The notes under the pieces are model-generated. The model did not search any database and was not told where the DNA came from. It saw only the letters and a program-made list of their open reading frames with translations. Made by a program: the position numbers and the translations under genes. A stretch of 64,000 nt of DNA from Paraburkholderia heleia NBRC 101817. GTDB taxonomy: Bacteria > Pseudomonadota > Gammaproteobacteria > Burkholderiales > Burkholderiaceae. Shown here piece after piece: positions 1-8,915 of the stretch; position 1 is the stretch's first letter, and every line of letters begins with the position of its first letter. Location of the stretch: positions 1 to 64,000 of the forward strand of contig NZ_BBJH01000020.1 in the NCBI RefSeq assembly GCF_000739775.1. Direction: 5' to 3'.

Positions 1-444
1 CGCGCCCGCCGGCGCCGTGGTGCTCGCGTGGTGCGCGCGCACGCGGGCGCGCGCGGCGGCGCGCACCTTGTCGGCGAGCTTCTCCGAGTATTCGAGCATG
101 CCGTCGCGAATGCCGACCTTCGGCTTCGTCACGAAGTCGACGGCGCCCAGTTCGAGCGCGCGCAACGTGATTTCGTTGCCGCGCTCGGTGAGCGACGACA
201 CCATCACGACCGGCATGGGCCGCAGGCGCATCAACTTCTCGAGGAAGTCGAGGCCGTCCATGCGCGGCATTTCCACGTCGAGCGTGAGCACGTCGGGGTT
301 GTGCTGCTTGATCAGCTCGCGCGCGACGAGCGGATCCGGCGCGGTGGCGACGACCGTCATGTCGGGCTGACTGTTGATGATTTCCGTCATCAAACTGCGG
401 ATCAGCGCCGAATCGTCGACGCAGAGAACCTTGATTTTTTGCAC
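1..444 (-). CDS. cheB: CheB, protein-glutamate methylesterase (N-terminal part, runs off the left edge)
   Basis: Chemotaxis response regulator whose missing C-terminal domain would demethylate and deamidate receptors. The 148 visible residues are a CheY-like receiver domain: acidic pair in CVDDS (about residues 8-12), phospho-acceptor D56 in LTLDVEMP, the switch Ser in MVSSL and the Lys of FVTKP. I chose the GTG at 444, giving MQKIKVL, because an AGGAGG lies about 10 bases before it. A GTG at 453 overlaps the cheD stop as GTGA but sits directly against that same AGGAGG. Last visible gene of the chemotaxis operon, after cheD. Identity is firm; the catalytic domain lies outside the window. Confidence 0.95.
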   Translation of the reverse strand, partial: MQKIKVLCVDDSALIRSLMTEIINSQPDMTVVATAPDPLVARELIKQHNPDVLTLDVEMPRMDGLDFLEKLMRLRPMPVVMVSSLTERGNEITLRALELGAVDFVTKPKVGIRDGMLEYSEKLADKVRAAARARVRAHHASTTAPAGA

Positions 445-449
445 AGCGT

Positions 450-1226
450 TCACGCCTCCTCTACTGTCCTGGCGTTGTCTTGACCGGATGCGCGCAGCGC
501 GGACGATACGCCCGAGCCGAACAGCTCGATGCGAGGGCGCGCGCCTGGCGGTTGGGATTGGGAATTTTGGGGTGCCGCACGCCCGGCGCTGCCGACGCCG
601 AACAGTTCGACGCGCGCACGCGCACGCGCGAGCCGCTCGGCGCGCGCTTCGGCGGTTTGCGCGGCGAGCCGCTGTTCGCGCTCCGCCACGCTCGTCTCCT
701 GCGAGAGGCGCAGCTTCTTGACCATCACCTGGCCCGTGCGCGGCAAAAACGCCACCTTGCGCGGATGCGAGCCTTGCAGGTCCTCGGCGACGATGCGGAT
801 GTTCTCGGTCGCGAGATAGCGGCGCACAAACGCGGCGTTGCGGTCGCCGATGTTCATCGTCGTCATGCCCGCGAGCACCGCCGCGCCGCCGAACACCTTG
901 GCCTCGAAGCGCTCGCGCCGGCCGCCCGCCTTGATCAGCTCGTTGATGAGCACTTCCATCGCGTAGGCGCCGTAGCGCATCGCGTCGGAGGCGCCGGCGA
1001 GCGCGTGGGCGGAGTCCGCGCCGTCGTCGGGCAGCATGAAGTGGTTCATGCCGCCAATGCCGGCGGTGCGGTCCTGAATGCAGGCCGCCACGCACGAGCC
1101 GAGCACGGTGACGAGCACCATGTCCTCGCCCGTCGTATAGAACTCGTTGGGCAGCAGCTTCACGCCGGGGCGCTGGAAATGCGCGTCGAAATAGCGATTC
1201 GTCGCGATCGGGAGACTGGCGCTCAT
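450..1226 (-). CDS. cheD: CheD, chemoreceptor glutamine deamidase
   Basis: Cytoplasmic deamidase that converts receptor glutamines to glutamates and tunes adaptation. The 258-residue product has the CheD core at about residues 20-175: LGSCVAACI with the catalytic Cys, GGMNHFMLP with the catalytic His, then KVFGGAAVL. The last 70 or so residues are a low-complexity Ala/Arg/Glu extension beyond the usual CheD length. The ATG at 1226 overlaps the cheR stop as ATGA, and the stop overlaps a GTG of cheB, so cheR, cheD and cheB look translationally coupled. Identity is firm; the role of the tail is unknown. Confidence 0.95.
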   Translation of the reverse strand: MSASLPIATNRYFDAHFQRPGVKLLPNEFYTTGEDMVLVTVLGSCVAACIQDRTAGIGGMNHFMLPDDGADSAHALAGASDAMRYGAYAMEVLINELIKAGGRRERFEAKVFGGAAVLAGMTTMNIGDRNAAFVRRYLATENIRIVAEDLQGSHPRKVAFLPRTGQVMVKKLRLSQETSVAEREQRLAAQTAEARAERLARARARVELFGVGSAGRAAPQNSQSQPPGARPRIELFGSGVSSALRASGQDNARTVEEA

Positions 1227-2191
1227 GCAGGCACTCCGAGCGCGTCGTTCGCGCGGCGCGGCGCGGCATTGGCCTGGGTCTGAGCCCGACTGCCGCGCGT
1301 GAGTTCGTACACCGTCTGGCCGCGCAGACGGAACGCTTGCGTGACGTAGGTGAAATTCTCCGAGTGGCCCGCGAACAGCAGGCCGTCCGGCTTCATGAGC
1401 GGCTCGAAGCGCGCGAGGACCTGTGCCTGGGTCGGCTTGTCGAAATAGATCATCACGTTGCGGCAGAAGATCGCGTCGAACGTCGTGCGCAAGCCGTAGT
1501 CCGCGTCGGTGAGATTGAGCTGCTCGAACTTGATCATCGCGCGCAGCTCCGGGCGCACCTTCACGAGTCCCGAGTGCGAGCCGGTGCCCTTGAAGAAGAA
1601 GCGCTTCAGACGCTCCGGCGACAGATGCTTCACCTGATCGAACGAATAGACGCCCGCGTCGGCCTTGGCGAGCACCTGGGTGTCGAGGTCGGTGGCAAGC
1701 ACGCGCGCCTCGCGCGCGGCGCGCTCGCCGAGCGCTTCCACGAGCGTCATCGCAATCGAATATGGCTCTTCGCCCGTGGAAGCCGCCGAACACCATACCG
1801 AAACCGGCTGCGCACCTGACCCGCCCGCGCGGCGCTTCACGAAATCCGCGAGGATCGGAAAGTGATGCGCCTCGCGGAAAAACGCCGTGAGATTGGTGGT
1901 GAGCGCATTCGTGAACGCTTCCCACTCGGCCGCGTCGTTGCGCGCTTCGAGCTGGTCGAGATAGTCGCGAAAACTGTCGAGGCCGAGTGCGCGCAGGCGC
2001 CTCGCGAGGCGGCTGTACGCCATGTCGCGCTTGTGGTCCGAGAGCGAGATGCCCGCGCGGCGGTGAATGAGCGCGCGAATGCGCTCGAAGTCCGCCGGGG
2101 TGAAATCGAAATCGCGGTTGCTCTCGACGCCCTGAGTGCCCGTAGCGCCCGTCTCGCCGGCGTCCTGGCGCGTATTTCGCAGCGCTTTCAT
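1223..2191 (-). CDS. cheR: CheR, chemotaxis protein methyltransferase
   Basis: SAM-dependent methyltransferase acting on receptor glutamates. The 322-residue product has the N-terminal CheR helical domain (about residues 30-85, with RRAGISLSDHKRDMAYSRL) and the SAM-binding domain: WCSAASTGEEPYSIAM, then DLDTQVL, then FCRNVMIYF. The start is the ATG at 2191, with GGAG seven bases upstream. An in-frame ATG at 2209 has no comparable site. It lies between the receptor gene and cheD. The upstream receptor ends in a CheR-tethering type pentapeptide, so enzyme and substrate are encoded side by side. Confidence 0.96.
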   Translation of the reverse strand: MKALRNTRQDAGETGATGTQGVESNRDFDFTPADFERIRALIHRRAGISLSDHKRDMAYSRLARRLRALGLDSFRDYLDQLEARNDAAEWEAFTNALTTNLTAFFREAHHFPILADFVKRRAGGSGAQPVSVWCSAASTGEEPYSIAMTLVEALGERAAREARVLATDLDTQVLAKADAGVYSFDQVKHLSPERLKRFFFKGTGSHSGLVKVRPELRAMIKFEQLNLTDADYGLRTTFDAIFCRNVMIYFDKPTQAQVLARFEPLMKPDGLLFAGHSENFTYVTQAFRLRGQTVYELTRGSRAQTQANAAPRRANDALGVPA

Positions 2192-2413
2192 GCTGATGCT
2201 CCTTCGCATTGCGCGCCGCCCACTGCATGGGATACCGCGGCGCAGGACTGCTGCGCGCCGCGCCTGCCCGGTTGCAATGCGTGCGGCGCATGGGCGGCCT
2301 GCGCGACGCGCGCGGACCCGTGGGTCCGGCGCGGCAGGTCTTGCCGTTGTATAGCGCTCATGTGCATTGCAGTTGCTCGTGTTCAGTACTTCACTACTTT
2401 TCTGTGCGTTCGA

Positions 2414-4279
2414 TCAGAACGTTTCCCAGTCCGAATCGTCCGAAGCGGATGCTGCCGTGCTCGCATACGTCTCGGCGCGCGCAGGCGCGGCCGGTTTCGC
2501 TGCGGGCTTTGCCGCCCCCCTGGCTGCCGGTTGCACCGCGGGCTTTGCCGCAGCCTTCGCGGTCTCCGCCGGTGTCGCGGCAGTTGCCACCGCAGGTGCG
2601 ACCGACGTTGCCGCCGCCGCGGCCTTCGTCCCCGCCGCAGCCGAAGACGGCATCGTGCGTTTCGCGGCAACCGGCGTGGCCGGCATGACGCGAGGCTCGC
2701 TTGCCCCCGCGCTGCGCGCCGTTGCGCCGCCCGTCGTCCACGCGCCGAGCACATTCTGCAGCTGGCGCGTCTGCTCTTCGAGCGAGGCCGCCGCAGCCGC
2801 CGCCTGCTCCACCAGCGCCGCGTTCTGCTGCGTGACGGTGTCCATCTGCGTGACGGCGCGGTTGACCTGCTCGATGCCGCCCGACTGCTCCTCGGACGCC
2901 GCGCTGATCTCACCCATGATGTCGGTCACGCGACGCACGGCCTGAAGGATTTCTTCCATCGTCGTGCCGGCGCGGCCCACCAGTTGCGAGCCGCTTTGCA
3001 CCTTCTCGGCCGAGTCGTTGATGAGTTCCTTGATTTCCTTCGCCGCGCTGGCGCTGCGCTGCGCGAGGCTGCGCACTTCGCCCGCCACCACGGCGAAGCC
3101 GCGGCCCTGCTCGCCCGCGCGCGCCGCTTCCACGGCCGCGTTGAGCGCAAGAATGTTGGTCTGGAACGCGATGCCTTCGATCACGCTGATGATGTCCACG
3201 ACCTTCGCGGAACTCGCCGCAATGCCCTGCATCGTGTTCACGACTTCACCCACCACCTCGCCGCCGCGCGTCGCGATGTCCGAGGCGTTGACGGCCAGCT
3301 GGCTCGCCTGGCGCGCGTTCTCCGCGTTCTGGCGCACGGTGCCCGTGAGCTGCTCCATGCTCGACGCCGTTTCCTGCAGCGAAGCGGCCTGCTGCTCGGT
3401 ACGCTGCGAAAGATCGGTGTTGCCCATGGCGATCTCGCGCGCGCCCACGTCGATCGAGCTTGCGCCCGTATGCACCGCGCTCACCAGCGTAACGAGGCTT
3501 TCCTGCATGCGCTTGATGCCGCCGAAGAGACGCCCGATCTCGTTTTCGCTGTAGACCGTGACCGGCTGCGAGAGATCGCCGTGGGCGATGCGCTCGAAGC
3601 ACGCCACGGCGTCCGCGAGCGGCTGCACGATGAGGCCGCGCATGGCGAAGCGCAGCACCACCACGAGCACGAGCGCCACGGCGATCACCACGCCAATCGC
3701 GATGCGCATCACGGCGATCTTGTCGTGCGCGCCGACCTCGCGCGCCTGTGCGCTGTCTTCCAGCGCCTGCGCGAGCGGCTCGGCGACGCTGTCGTAGTCG
3801 ACGAACATCGGGCTGATCTTCGTATCGGCGATGGCGTGATAGGCCGGTTGATCGTTTGCGCGCAGGGCCGCGAATTCGGGCTGCACGCCGTCCTGCATGA
3901 GCGTGGCGCGCTTCGCCGCGAGCGCGTCGAGCGCGGCGGCGTCAAGACCGCTCTTCGGCGCGTTCTGGAAGGCCTGCCAGGCTTCGTTGGATTTGCCGAA
4001 TAACTCCTGGGCGCGATCGATCGCCTTCTTCGCATCGTCGGCCTGGCCTGCTGCCGTAAGCGCGCTGGCGCGGTCGATGGCGACGCGCGTGCGCAACAGG
4101 TACGACGATGAGTCGTTCAGCGCATGCATCGCCACGAGATCGCCTTGCACGATCTCGGTGAACGCGTCGCTCGCGCGCCCGAGCGCGACGAGCCCGAGTG
4201 CGCCGACCAGCACGGTCAGCGCAACCAGAATGAGCCCGACGCCCGTGAGCGTGGTGCGGATCGACCATCTTTGCAGCAT
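2414..4279 (-). CDS. Methyl-accepting chemotaxis protein, Tsr/Tar type
   Basis: Inner-membrane chemoreceptor of 621 residues. Transmembrane segment 1 is at about residues 11-33, a periplasmic four-helix-type sensor follows to about 187, segment 2 is at 188-211 and HAMP at about 212-265. The signalling domain carries the conserved hairpin around IIDVISVIEGIAFQTNIL and the RAGEQGRGFAVVAGEVR stretch. After it comes an Ala/Pro/Lys-rich linker, and the protein ends in DWETF, close to the NWETF pentapeptide that tethers CheR and CheB in E. coli Tsr and Tar. The start at 4279 has AGGAG eight bases upstream. The ligand cannot be told from sequence. Confidence 0.95.
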   Translation of the reverse strand: MLQRWSIRTTLTGVGLILVALTVLVGALGLVALGRASDAFTEIVQGDLVAMHALNDSSSYLLRTRVAIDRASALTAAGQADDAKKAIDRAQELFGKSNEAWQAFQNAPKSGLDAAALDALAAKRATLMQDGVQPEFAALRANDQPAYHAIADTKISPMFVDYDSVAEPLAQALEDSAQAREVGAHDKIAVMRIAIGVVIAVALVLVVVLRFAMRGLIVQPLADAVACFERIAHGDLSQPVTVYSENEIGRLFGGIKRMQESLVTLVSAVHTGASSIDVGAREIAMGNTDLSQRTEQQAASLQETASSMEQLTGTVRQNAENARQASQLAVNASDIATRGGEVVGEVVNTMQGIAASSAKVVDIISVIEGIAFQTNILALNAAVEAARAGEQGRGFAVVAGEVRSLAQRSASAAKEIKELINDSAEKVQSGSQLVGRAGTTMEEILQAVRRVTDIMGEISAASEEQSGGIEQVNRAVTQMDTVTQQNAALVEQAAAAAASLEEQTRQLQNVLGAWTTGGATARSAGASEPRVMPATPVAAKRTMPSSAAAGTKAAAAATSVAPAVATAATPAETAKAAAKPAVQPAARGAAKPAAKPAAPARAETYASTAASASDDSDWETF

Positions 4280-4326
4280 CTCGTTTGCTCCTGTCCTGTG
4301 CGAATCGGGGCGGCCCATTGTGGCCG

Positions 4327-4368
4327 GACGCGGTCGGCTAGACGCGGTCGGCTAGACGCGGTCGGCTA
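4327..4368. repeat. Three perfect tandem copies of a 14-bp unit
   Basis: The unit GACGCGGTCGGCTA occurs at 4327-4340, 4341-4354 and 4355-4368, between cheW and the receptor gene. The unit is not a multiple of three and lies outside coding sequence. It could vary in copy number by slippage. No function is visible. Confidence 0.9.
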
Positions 4369-4512
4369 GACATGGCCGGCCAGACGCGGCTCCGCCCAAG
4401 GCCCCGCACGAAGCGCGCGCGAGAACGAAGGCGGCTTGCCGCTCTTTGGCGGCGGCTTGTCCGCTCTCTCTCACGCCGGCCTCGCGGCCCCCCGGTTTTA
4501 CGTCTGCGTACG

Positions 4513-5049
4513 TTAGACCAGCGCCTCGATCAGCGCCATTTCGCGGCTCGTCATCAGTTTTTCGATGTCCATCAGGATCAGCATGCGGCCCTCCACGGTG
4601 CCGAGGCCAGTGAGGTACTCGGTCGTGAGCGTCGCGCCGAATTCGGGCGCGGGCATGATCTGCTCCATCTGCAGCGTGAGCACGTCCGAGACGCCGTCCA
4701 CCACCATGCCGACCACGCGATGCGCGACGTTCAGGATGATGACGACCGTCTGGTGGTCGTACTCGACGCGGCCCAGATGGAACTTGATGCGCATGTCGAC
4801 GATCGGCACGATGATGCCGCGCAGGTTGATCACGCCCTTGATGAAATCGGGCGCGTTCGCAATGCGCGTCACGCTGTCGTAGCCGCGGATTTCCTGCACC
4901 TTCAGGATGTCGATGCCGTACTCTTCCGCACCGAGGGTGAAGACGAGGAATTCCTGGCCGCCTGCGTCGGCCTGCAGCGCGTCGCGGCGTTGCGCGCCGG
5001 CAAGTGCGCCGTGCGCGCCGTTGCCTTGAATCGATTGGACTTCTGCCAC
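4513..5049 (-). CDS. cheW: CheW, chemotaxis coupling protein
   Basis: Adaptor that links receptors to CheA in the chemosensory array. The 178-residue product has a disordered, Ala/Gly-rich N-terminus of about 30 residues followed by the CheW SH3-like fold: EFLVFTLGAEEYGIDIL, then the VINLRGIIVPIVDMR stretch, then VVDGVSDVL. It lies 57 bases after cheA and about 230 bases before the receptor gene, all in one direction. Confidence 0.96.
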   Translation of the reverse strand: MAEVQSIQGNGAHGALAGAQRRDALQADAGGQEFLVFTLGAEEYGIDILKVQEIRGYDSVTRIANAPDFIKGVINLRGIIVPIVDMRIKFHLGRVEYDHQTVVIILNVAHRVVGMVVDGVSDVLTLQMEQIMPAPEFGATLTTEYLTGLGTVEGRMLILMDIEKLMTSREMALIEALV

Positions 5050-5106
5050 GTTAGCCCCTGAACGGTTGGGAGATGATGGATTGAGTGCGTCCGGTCTTCA
5101 TCACGA

Positions 5107-7383
5107 TTACGCGAATTCGGCGAACGCACCCGAATTTGCGCTGGCGCTGACGCCATGCGTGGCGCGCGTCTCGCGATTGAGCGCGGCCACGTCGACGATC
5201 AGCGCGACGCTGCCGTCGCCGAGAATGGTCGCCGCCGAAATGCCGTGCACCTTGCGGTAGTTCGTTTCGAGGTTCTTCACCACGACCTGCTGCTGGCCGA
5301 CCAGTTCGTCGATCAGCATGGCGAAGCGACGGCCTTCGGTTTCCATGATCGTGACGATGCCCTGCGTCGGGTCCGTGCGCGCGCCTTCCACGTTGAACGC
5401 CTGGTGCAGCGCCACGAGCGGGAGATACTCGCCGCGCACGCGCACCACGCGGTCGCCGTTGGTGACCGTGTAGATGTCTTCGTGGCGCGGCTGCAGCGAC
5501 TCCATCACGAAGTTCAGCGGCAGGATGAAGATCTCGTTGCCCACCTTCACCGACATGCCGTCGAGAATCGCCAGCGTGAGCGGCAGCACGATGCGCGTGG
5601 TGCTGCCCTTGCCTGCGTGCGAGGTGATCTCCACGTGGCCGCCCATCGCCTGGATGTTGCGCTTGACCACGTCCATGCCCACGCCGCGGCCCGAAACGTC
5701 GGTCACCTGCTCGGCGGTCGAGAAACCCGGCAGGAAGATGAGGTTCCAGACCTCTTCGTCGGACATCGTGTCGCTGACCTGCATGCCCTGCTTGATCGCC
5801 TTGGCGAGAATCTTGTCGCGGCGCAGGCCTGCGCCGTCGTCGCTCACCTCGATCACGATGTTGCCGCCATGGTGCGCGGCGGAGAGCACGAGCTGGCCCG
5901 TCGCGTCCTTGCCCGCGGCGCGGCGCGCTTCCACGGTTTCGATGCCGTGGTCGAGCGAGTTGCGCACGAGGTGGGTGAGCGGGTCGATGATGCGCTCGAT
6001 CAGGCTCTTGTCGAGTTCGGTCGCCTGACCGAAGGTGACAAGCTCGACTTCCTTTCCGAGCTTCGCCGCGAGATCGCGCACGAGACGCGGGAAGCGGCTG
6101 AAGACGTAGTCCATCGGCATCATGCGGATCGACATCACCGCTTCCTGCAGGTCGCGCGCGTTGCGCTCGAGCTGCGCCATGCCGTTGTAGAGACGGTCGT
6201 GCAATGCCGGGTCGAACGTGCTGGTCGTCTCCGCCAGCATCGCCTGCGTAATGACGAGTTCGCCCACGAGGTTGATCAGCTGATCGACCTTTTCGACGCC
6301 CACGCGAATCGAGCTGCCTTCCGCCGACGCAGCGGCAGCGGCCGGACGCGCCTTGCGCTCGCCTTCGGCTTGCGCGGACGCGCTCGCGGGAGGGCGCGGC
6401 AATTCGTGTTCGGCTTGCGCAGCCGGTGTGCTCGCAACCGGCGCCGGCGCGGCGACGGGCGCAGCCGGTGCGGCGGAAGGCGCGGCCGGCGCCGGCGCTG
6501 CGTCGGGTTCTGCCGCCGCCGGTTGCGCGCCGCCCTGCGGCGCGGCGCCCCGGCCGATCGAAATCTGTTTCTCGTCGATCACGAAGCAGCACACCGCGAT
6601 GATGTCGTCGGAGGTCACATCGGTTTCGAGCCACAGCGTGAGGTCGTCGCCGGTCTTCACCTGGCCGAGAATGCGGCCGAGGTTGCCGAGCTCTTCGACG
6701 AGCAGCTCCTGGTCCTTCGCGTCGACGGCACGCAGCGTGACGCGCAGGTGCGGACCTTCCGCTGCGGCCTCGCCGCCGGCAGCGGGCGCAGAGGCTGCCG
6801 CATCGATCGCCTCGCTCACGACGTGCTCGGGCGCGCCCGAGCCTGCCGCCGCCAACGTGCTGTGCATTTCGAAAGCGGCTTCGAGATCTTCTTCCGAATC
6901 ACCCACGCTCGCGCCGGCGCTCGCCTGCGGGGCCGGCGCGGGCGCGGGGGCCGGAGCCGGCGCGGGTTCTGGCGCGGCCGCGGGCACGCCGCGGCTTTCC
7001 GCATACAGGCGCTCGAGCTTCGCGCGCACGGCCGCCGCCGCTTGCGCGTCGGGCTCGGCGCTCGCGCGGTAGGCGCCGAGCTGGTCGGAAAGCACGTCCT
7101 TCGTTTCGAGGAACGTGTCGATCATGTCCTTGCGCAGCACCAGCTCGTTGTTGCGCGCGCGGTCGAGCAGCGATTCGAGAATGTGGGTCGTCTCGGTCAA
7201 AGCCGTGAAGCCGAACGTCGCCGCGCCACCCTTGATCGAGTGCGCCGCGCGGAAGATCGCCGCCAGATCCTCGGGATCCGGGCGGCCGACGTTCAGGTTC
7301 AGAAGAAGCTGCTCCATCTGCGCGAGCAGCTCGTCCGCCTCGTCGAAAAACGTCTGATAGAACTGAGTGATGTCGAGAGTCAT
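5107..7383 (-). CDS. cheA: CheA, chemotaxis histidine kinase
   Basis: Central kinase of chemotaxis, phosphorylating CheY and CheB. The 758 residues contain an HPt domain with phospho-acceptor H48 in RAAHSIKGGAATFGF and an acidic CheY-binding-type P2 domain at about residues 205-275. The dimerisation helices start near VGVEKVDQLINLVGEL. The ATPase domain has an N box (LVRNSLDHGIE), a G1 box (VSDDGAGL) and GRGVGMDVVK. The CheW-like regulatory domain runs from about 610 to 740. Two long Pro/Ala linkers flank P2. Gene order cheY-cheA-cheW fits one operon. Confidence 0.97.
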   Translation of the reverse strand: MTLDITQFYQTFFDEADELLAQMEQLLLNLNVGRPDPEDLAAIFRAAHSIKGGAATFGFTALTETTHILESLLDRARNNELVLRKDMIDTFLETKDVLSDQLGAYRASAEPDAQAAAAVRAKLERLYAESRGVPAAAPEPAPAPAPAPAPAPQASAGASVGDSEEDLEAAFEMHSTLAAAGSGAPEHVVSEAIDAAASAPAAGGEAAAEGPHLRVTLRAVDAKDQELLVEELGNLGRILGQVKTGDDLTLWLETDVTSDDIIAVCCFVIDEKQISIGRGAAPQGGAQPAAAEPDAAPAPAAPSAAPAAPVAAPAPVASTPAAQAEHELPRPPASASAQAEGERKARPAAAAASAEGSSIRVGVEKVDQLINLVGELVITQAMLAETTSTFDPALHDRLYNGMAQLERNARDLQEAVMSIRMMPMDYVFSRFPRLVRDLAAKLGKEVELVTFGQATELDKSLIERIIDPLTHLVRNSLDHGIETVEARRAAGKDATGQLVLSAAHHGGNIVIEVSDDGAGLRRDKILAKAIKQGMQVSDTMSDEEVWNLIFLPGFSTAEQVTDVSGRGVGMDVVKRNIQAMGGHVEITSHAGKGSTTRIVLPLTLAILDGMSVKVGNEIFILPLNFVMESLQPRHEDIYTVTNGDRVVRVRGEYLPLVALHQAFNVEGARTDPTQGIVTIMETEGRRFAMLIDELVGQQQVVVKNLETNYRKVHGISAATILGDGSVALIVDVAALNRETRATHGVSASANSGAFAEFA

Positions 7384-7440
7384 TGCTCTTTCACCGCGTT
7401 GATTGCCTGGGGGGTGCCTCGTCGCTCGCCGCGCGGCACC

Positions 7441-7815
7441 TCAAGGGTGGGCCTCGCCGAGCGCGCTCGCCAGATCGACGAGCAGCTCGGGGTCCACCGG
7501 TTTTTCGATCCAGCCGGTCGCGCCTGCGTCGCGTACGGCTGCCTTGAAGCCTTCGTCCGATTCCGTGGTCAGCACGAGAATGGGCGTTTCGAAGTACGAA
7601 GGATTCGCCCTCAGCTGCTTGATCAGGTCGAGCCCGCCCATGCGCGGCATGTAAAGGTCGGTGAGCACGAGATCGAAGCGCTGGGCGAGCGCATGCTCGA
7701 ACCCTTCTTCGCCGTCGCACGCCACCGTCACTTCGTAGCCCGCCGAGCCGAGCGCCGCACGCAGGATCTCCCGCATGGACACCGAATCGTCGATCGCCAG
7801 AATGTTCCTGATCAT
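7441..7815 (-). CDS. cheY: CheY-type single-domain response regulator
   Basis: A stand-alone receiver of 124 residues. It has the acidic pair D9-D10, phospho-acceptor D53 in LVLTDLYMPRMGG, Thr83-Thr84 in VLTTES and K105 in IEKPVDP. It sits between motB (14 bases upstream) and cheA. Burkholderia chemotaxis loci often carry a second cheY beside cheZ beyond cheB, outside this window. This copy could therefore be either the motor-binding CheY or a phosphate-sink paralogue. Confidence 0.93.
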   Translation of the reverse strand: MIRNILAIDDSVSMREILRAALGSAGYEVTVACDGEEGFEHALAQRFDLVLTDLYMPRMGGLDLIKQLRANPSYFETPILVLTTESDEGFKAAVRDAGATGWIEKPVDPELLVDLASALGEAHP

Positions 7816-7828
7816 CCGTTCCTCGTTG

Positions 7829-8905
7829 TCATTGCGCTGCCGGCGCGACGGCTGGGGCGAGCGCCGGCATGGCCGGCGCCACCGCTGTCGCCACCTTCGG
7901 GGCGATCGCCACCGGGGCCGGCGCCGCCTTGCGCGGCACGGCGTCCGGCGTGAGCGCGGGCAGGCTCTTGCCCGAACCCGCTGCGTCGTCGGAGAGCGTG
8001 GTGGTGGTCGAGTCGTCGTGCATGAGCGCGTCTTCGGACTTCTTGTTCAATACGATGATGCTGATGCGGCGGTTCTCCGGATCGAGCGGATCGGCCTTGT
8101 TCAGGTTCTGCGTGGAAGCGAGGCCGAGCACGCGCAACACCTTCGATTCGTCCATGCCGCCCGCGATCAGCTCGCGGCGCGACGCATTCGCGCGGTCGGC
8201 GGAAAGCTCCCAGTTGCTATAGCCCTTCTCGCCGCCGGCATAGGGCACGGCGTCGGTGTGGCCCTGCACGACGATGCGGTTGGGCACGTCGTTGAGCGTC
8301 TTGCCGATCGCCTGCAGGATGTCGCGCATGTACGGCTCGACCACGTCGCGCGCCGTCGCGAACATCGGGCGCTTCTGCGAGTCGACAATCTCGATGCGCA
8401 GGCCCTGCAGCGTGGAGTCGATGCGGATCTGCTGCTTGAACTGGCGCAGCACCGGGTTTGCCTCGATCGCCGCCATCAGCTTCACCTGCAGGTCGTGCAG
8501 GCGCACCTGCTCCTTGCGCTCGAGCGAGCCTTCGAGCTGCTTCGTGGCGTCGTCGTCGTTGTGCTTCGACTGGTTGCGCTCCGAGCGCTCGGTCGCGCCG
8601 TCGCTGCGGCGCGTGACGCCTTGATCCTGCGACGAGATGTCACGGCCACCGCCCTTCAGGATGCTCGAGTCTTCGGCGCTGCGGTCGCCGCCCCAGAGCG
8701 TGATCTTCAGCGGCTGGTTGAAGTAGTCGGCAATGCCGCGCAGCTGCACCGTCGACGCCGACGAAAGCAGCCACATCAGCAGGAAGAACGCCATCATCGC
8801 GGTCATGAAGTCCGCGTAGGCGAGCTTCCACGCGCCGCCATGATGGCCGGCCTTCTTCGGCGCGGCGCGCTTGACGACGATTGCGCGGTCCTTGTTGTTG
8901 CTCAT
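7829..8905 (-). CDS. motB: MotB, flagellar motor stator protein
   Basis: Peptidoglycan-anchored stator subunit, 358 residues. The single N-terminal transmembrane helix carries the proton-binding Asp (D32 in AYADFMTAMMAFFLLMWLL), which points to a proton-driven motor. The OmpA/MotB domain lies at about residues 190-315, with VVQGHTDAVPY and NWELSADRANASRREL. The C-terminal 40 residues are Ala/Pro-rich. The start lies about 10 bases after the motA stop. Confidence 0.97.
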   Translation of the reverse strand: MSNNKDRAIVVKRAAPKKAGHHGGAWKLAYADFMTAMMAFFLLMWLLSSASTVQLRGIADYFNQPLKITLWGGDRSAEDSSILKGGGRDISSQDQGVTRRSDGATERSERNQSKHNDDDATKQLEGSLERKEQVRLHDLQVKLMAAIEANPVLRQFKQQIRIDSTLQGLRIEIVDSQKRPMFATARDVVEPYMRDILQAIGKTLNDVPNRIVVQGHTDAVPYAGGEKGYSNWELSADRANASRRELIAGGMDESKVLRVLGLASTQNLNKADPLDPENRRISIIVLNKKSEDALMHDDSTTTTLSDDAAGSGKSLPALTPDAVPRKAAPAPVAIAPKVATAVAPAMPALAPAVAPAAQ

Positions 8906-8915
8906 GGGCCGTCCC

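Noticed and set aside
1862..4003. A 713-codon open frame on the plus strand spanning the receptor gene and the start of cheR
   Set aside because: Crosses two genes and an intergenic gap, has no ribosome site or motif, and is explained by high GC.
5155..7953. A 932-codon open frame on the plus strand across cheA and cheY
   Set aside because: Antisense shadow. The minus-strand frames carry intact CheA and CheY.
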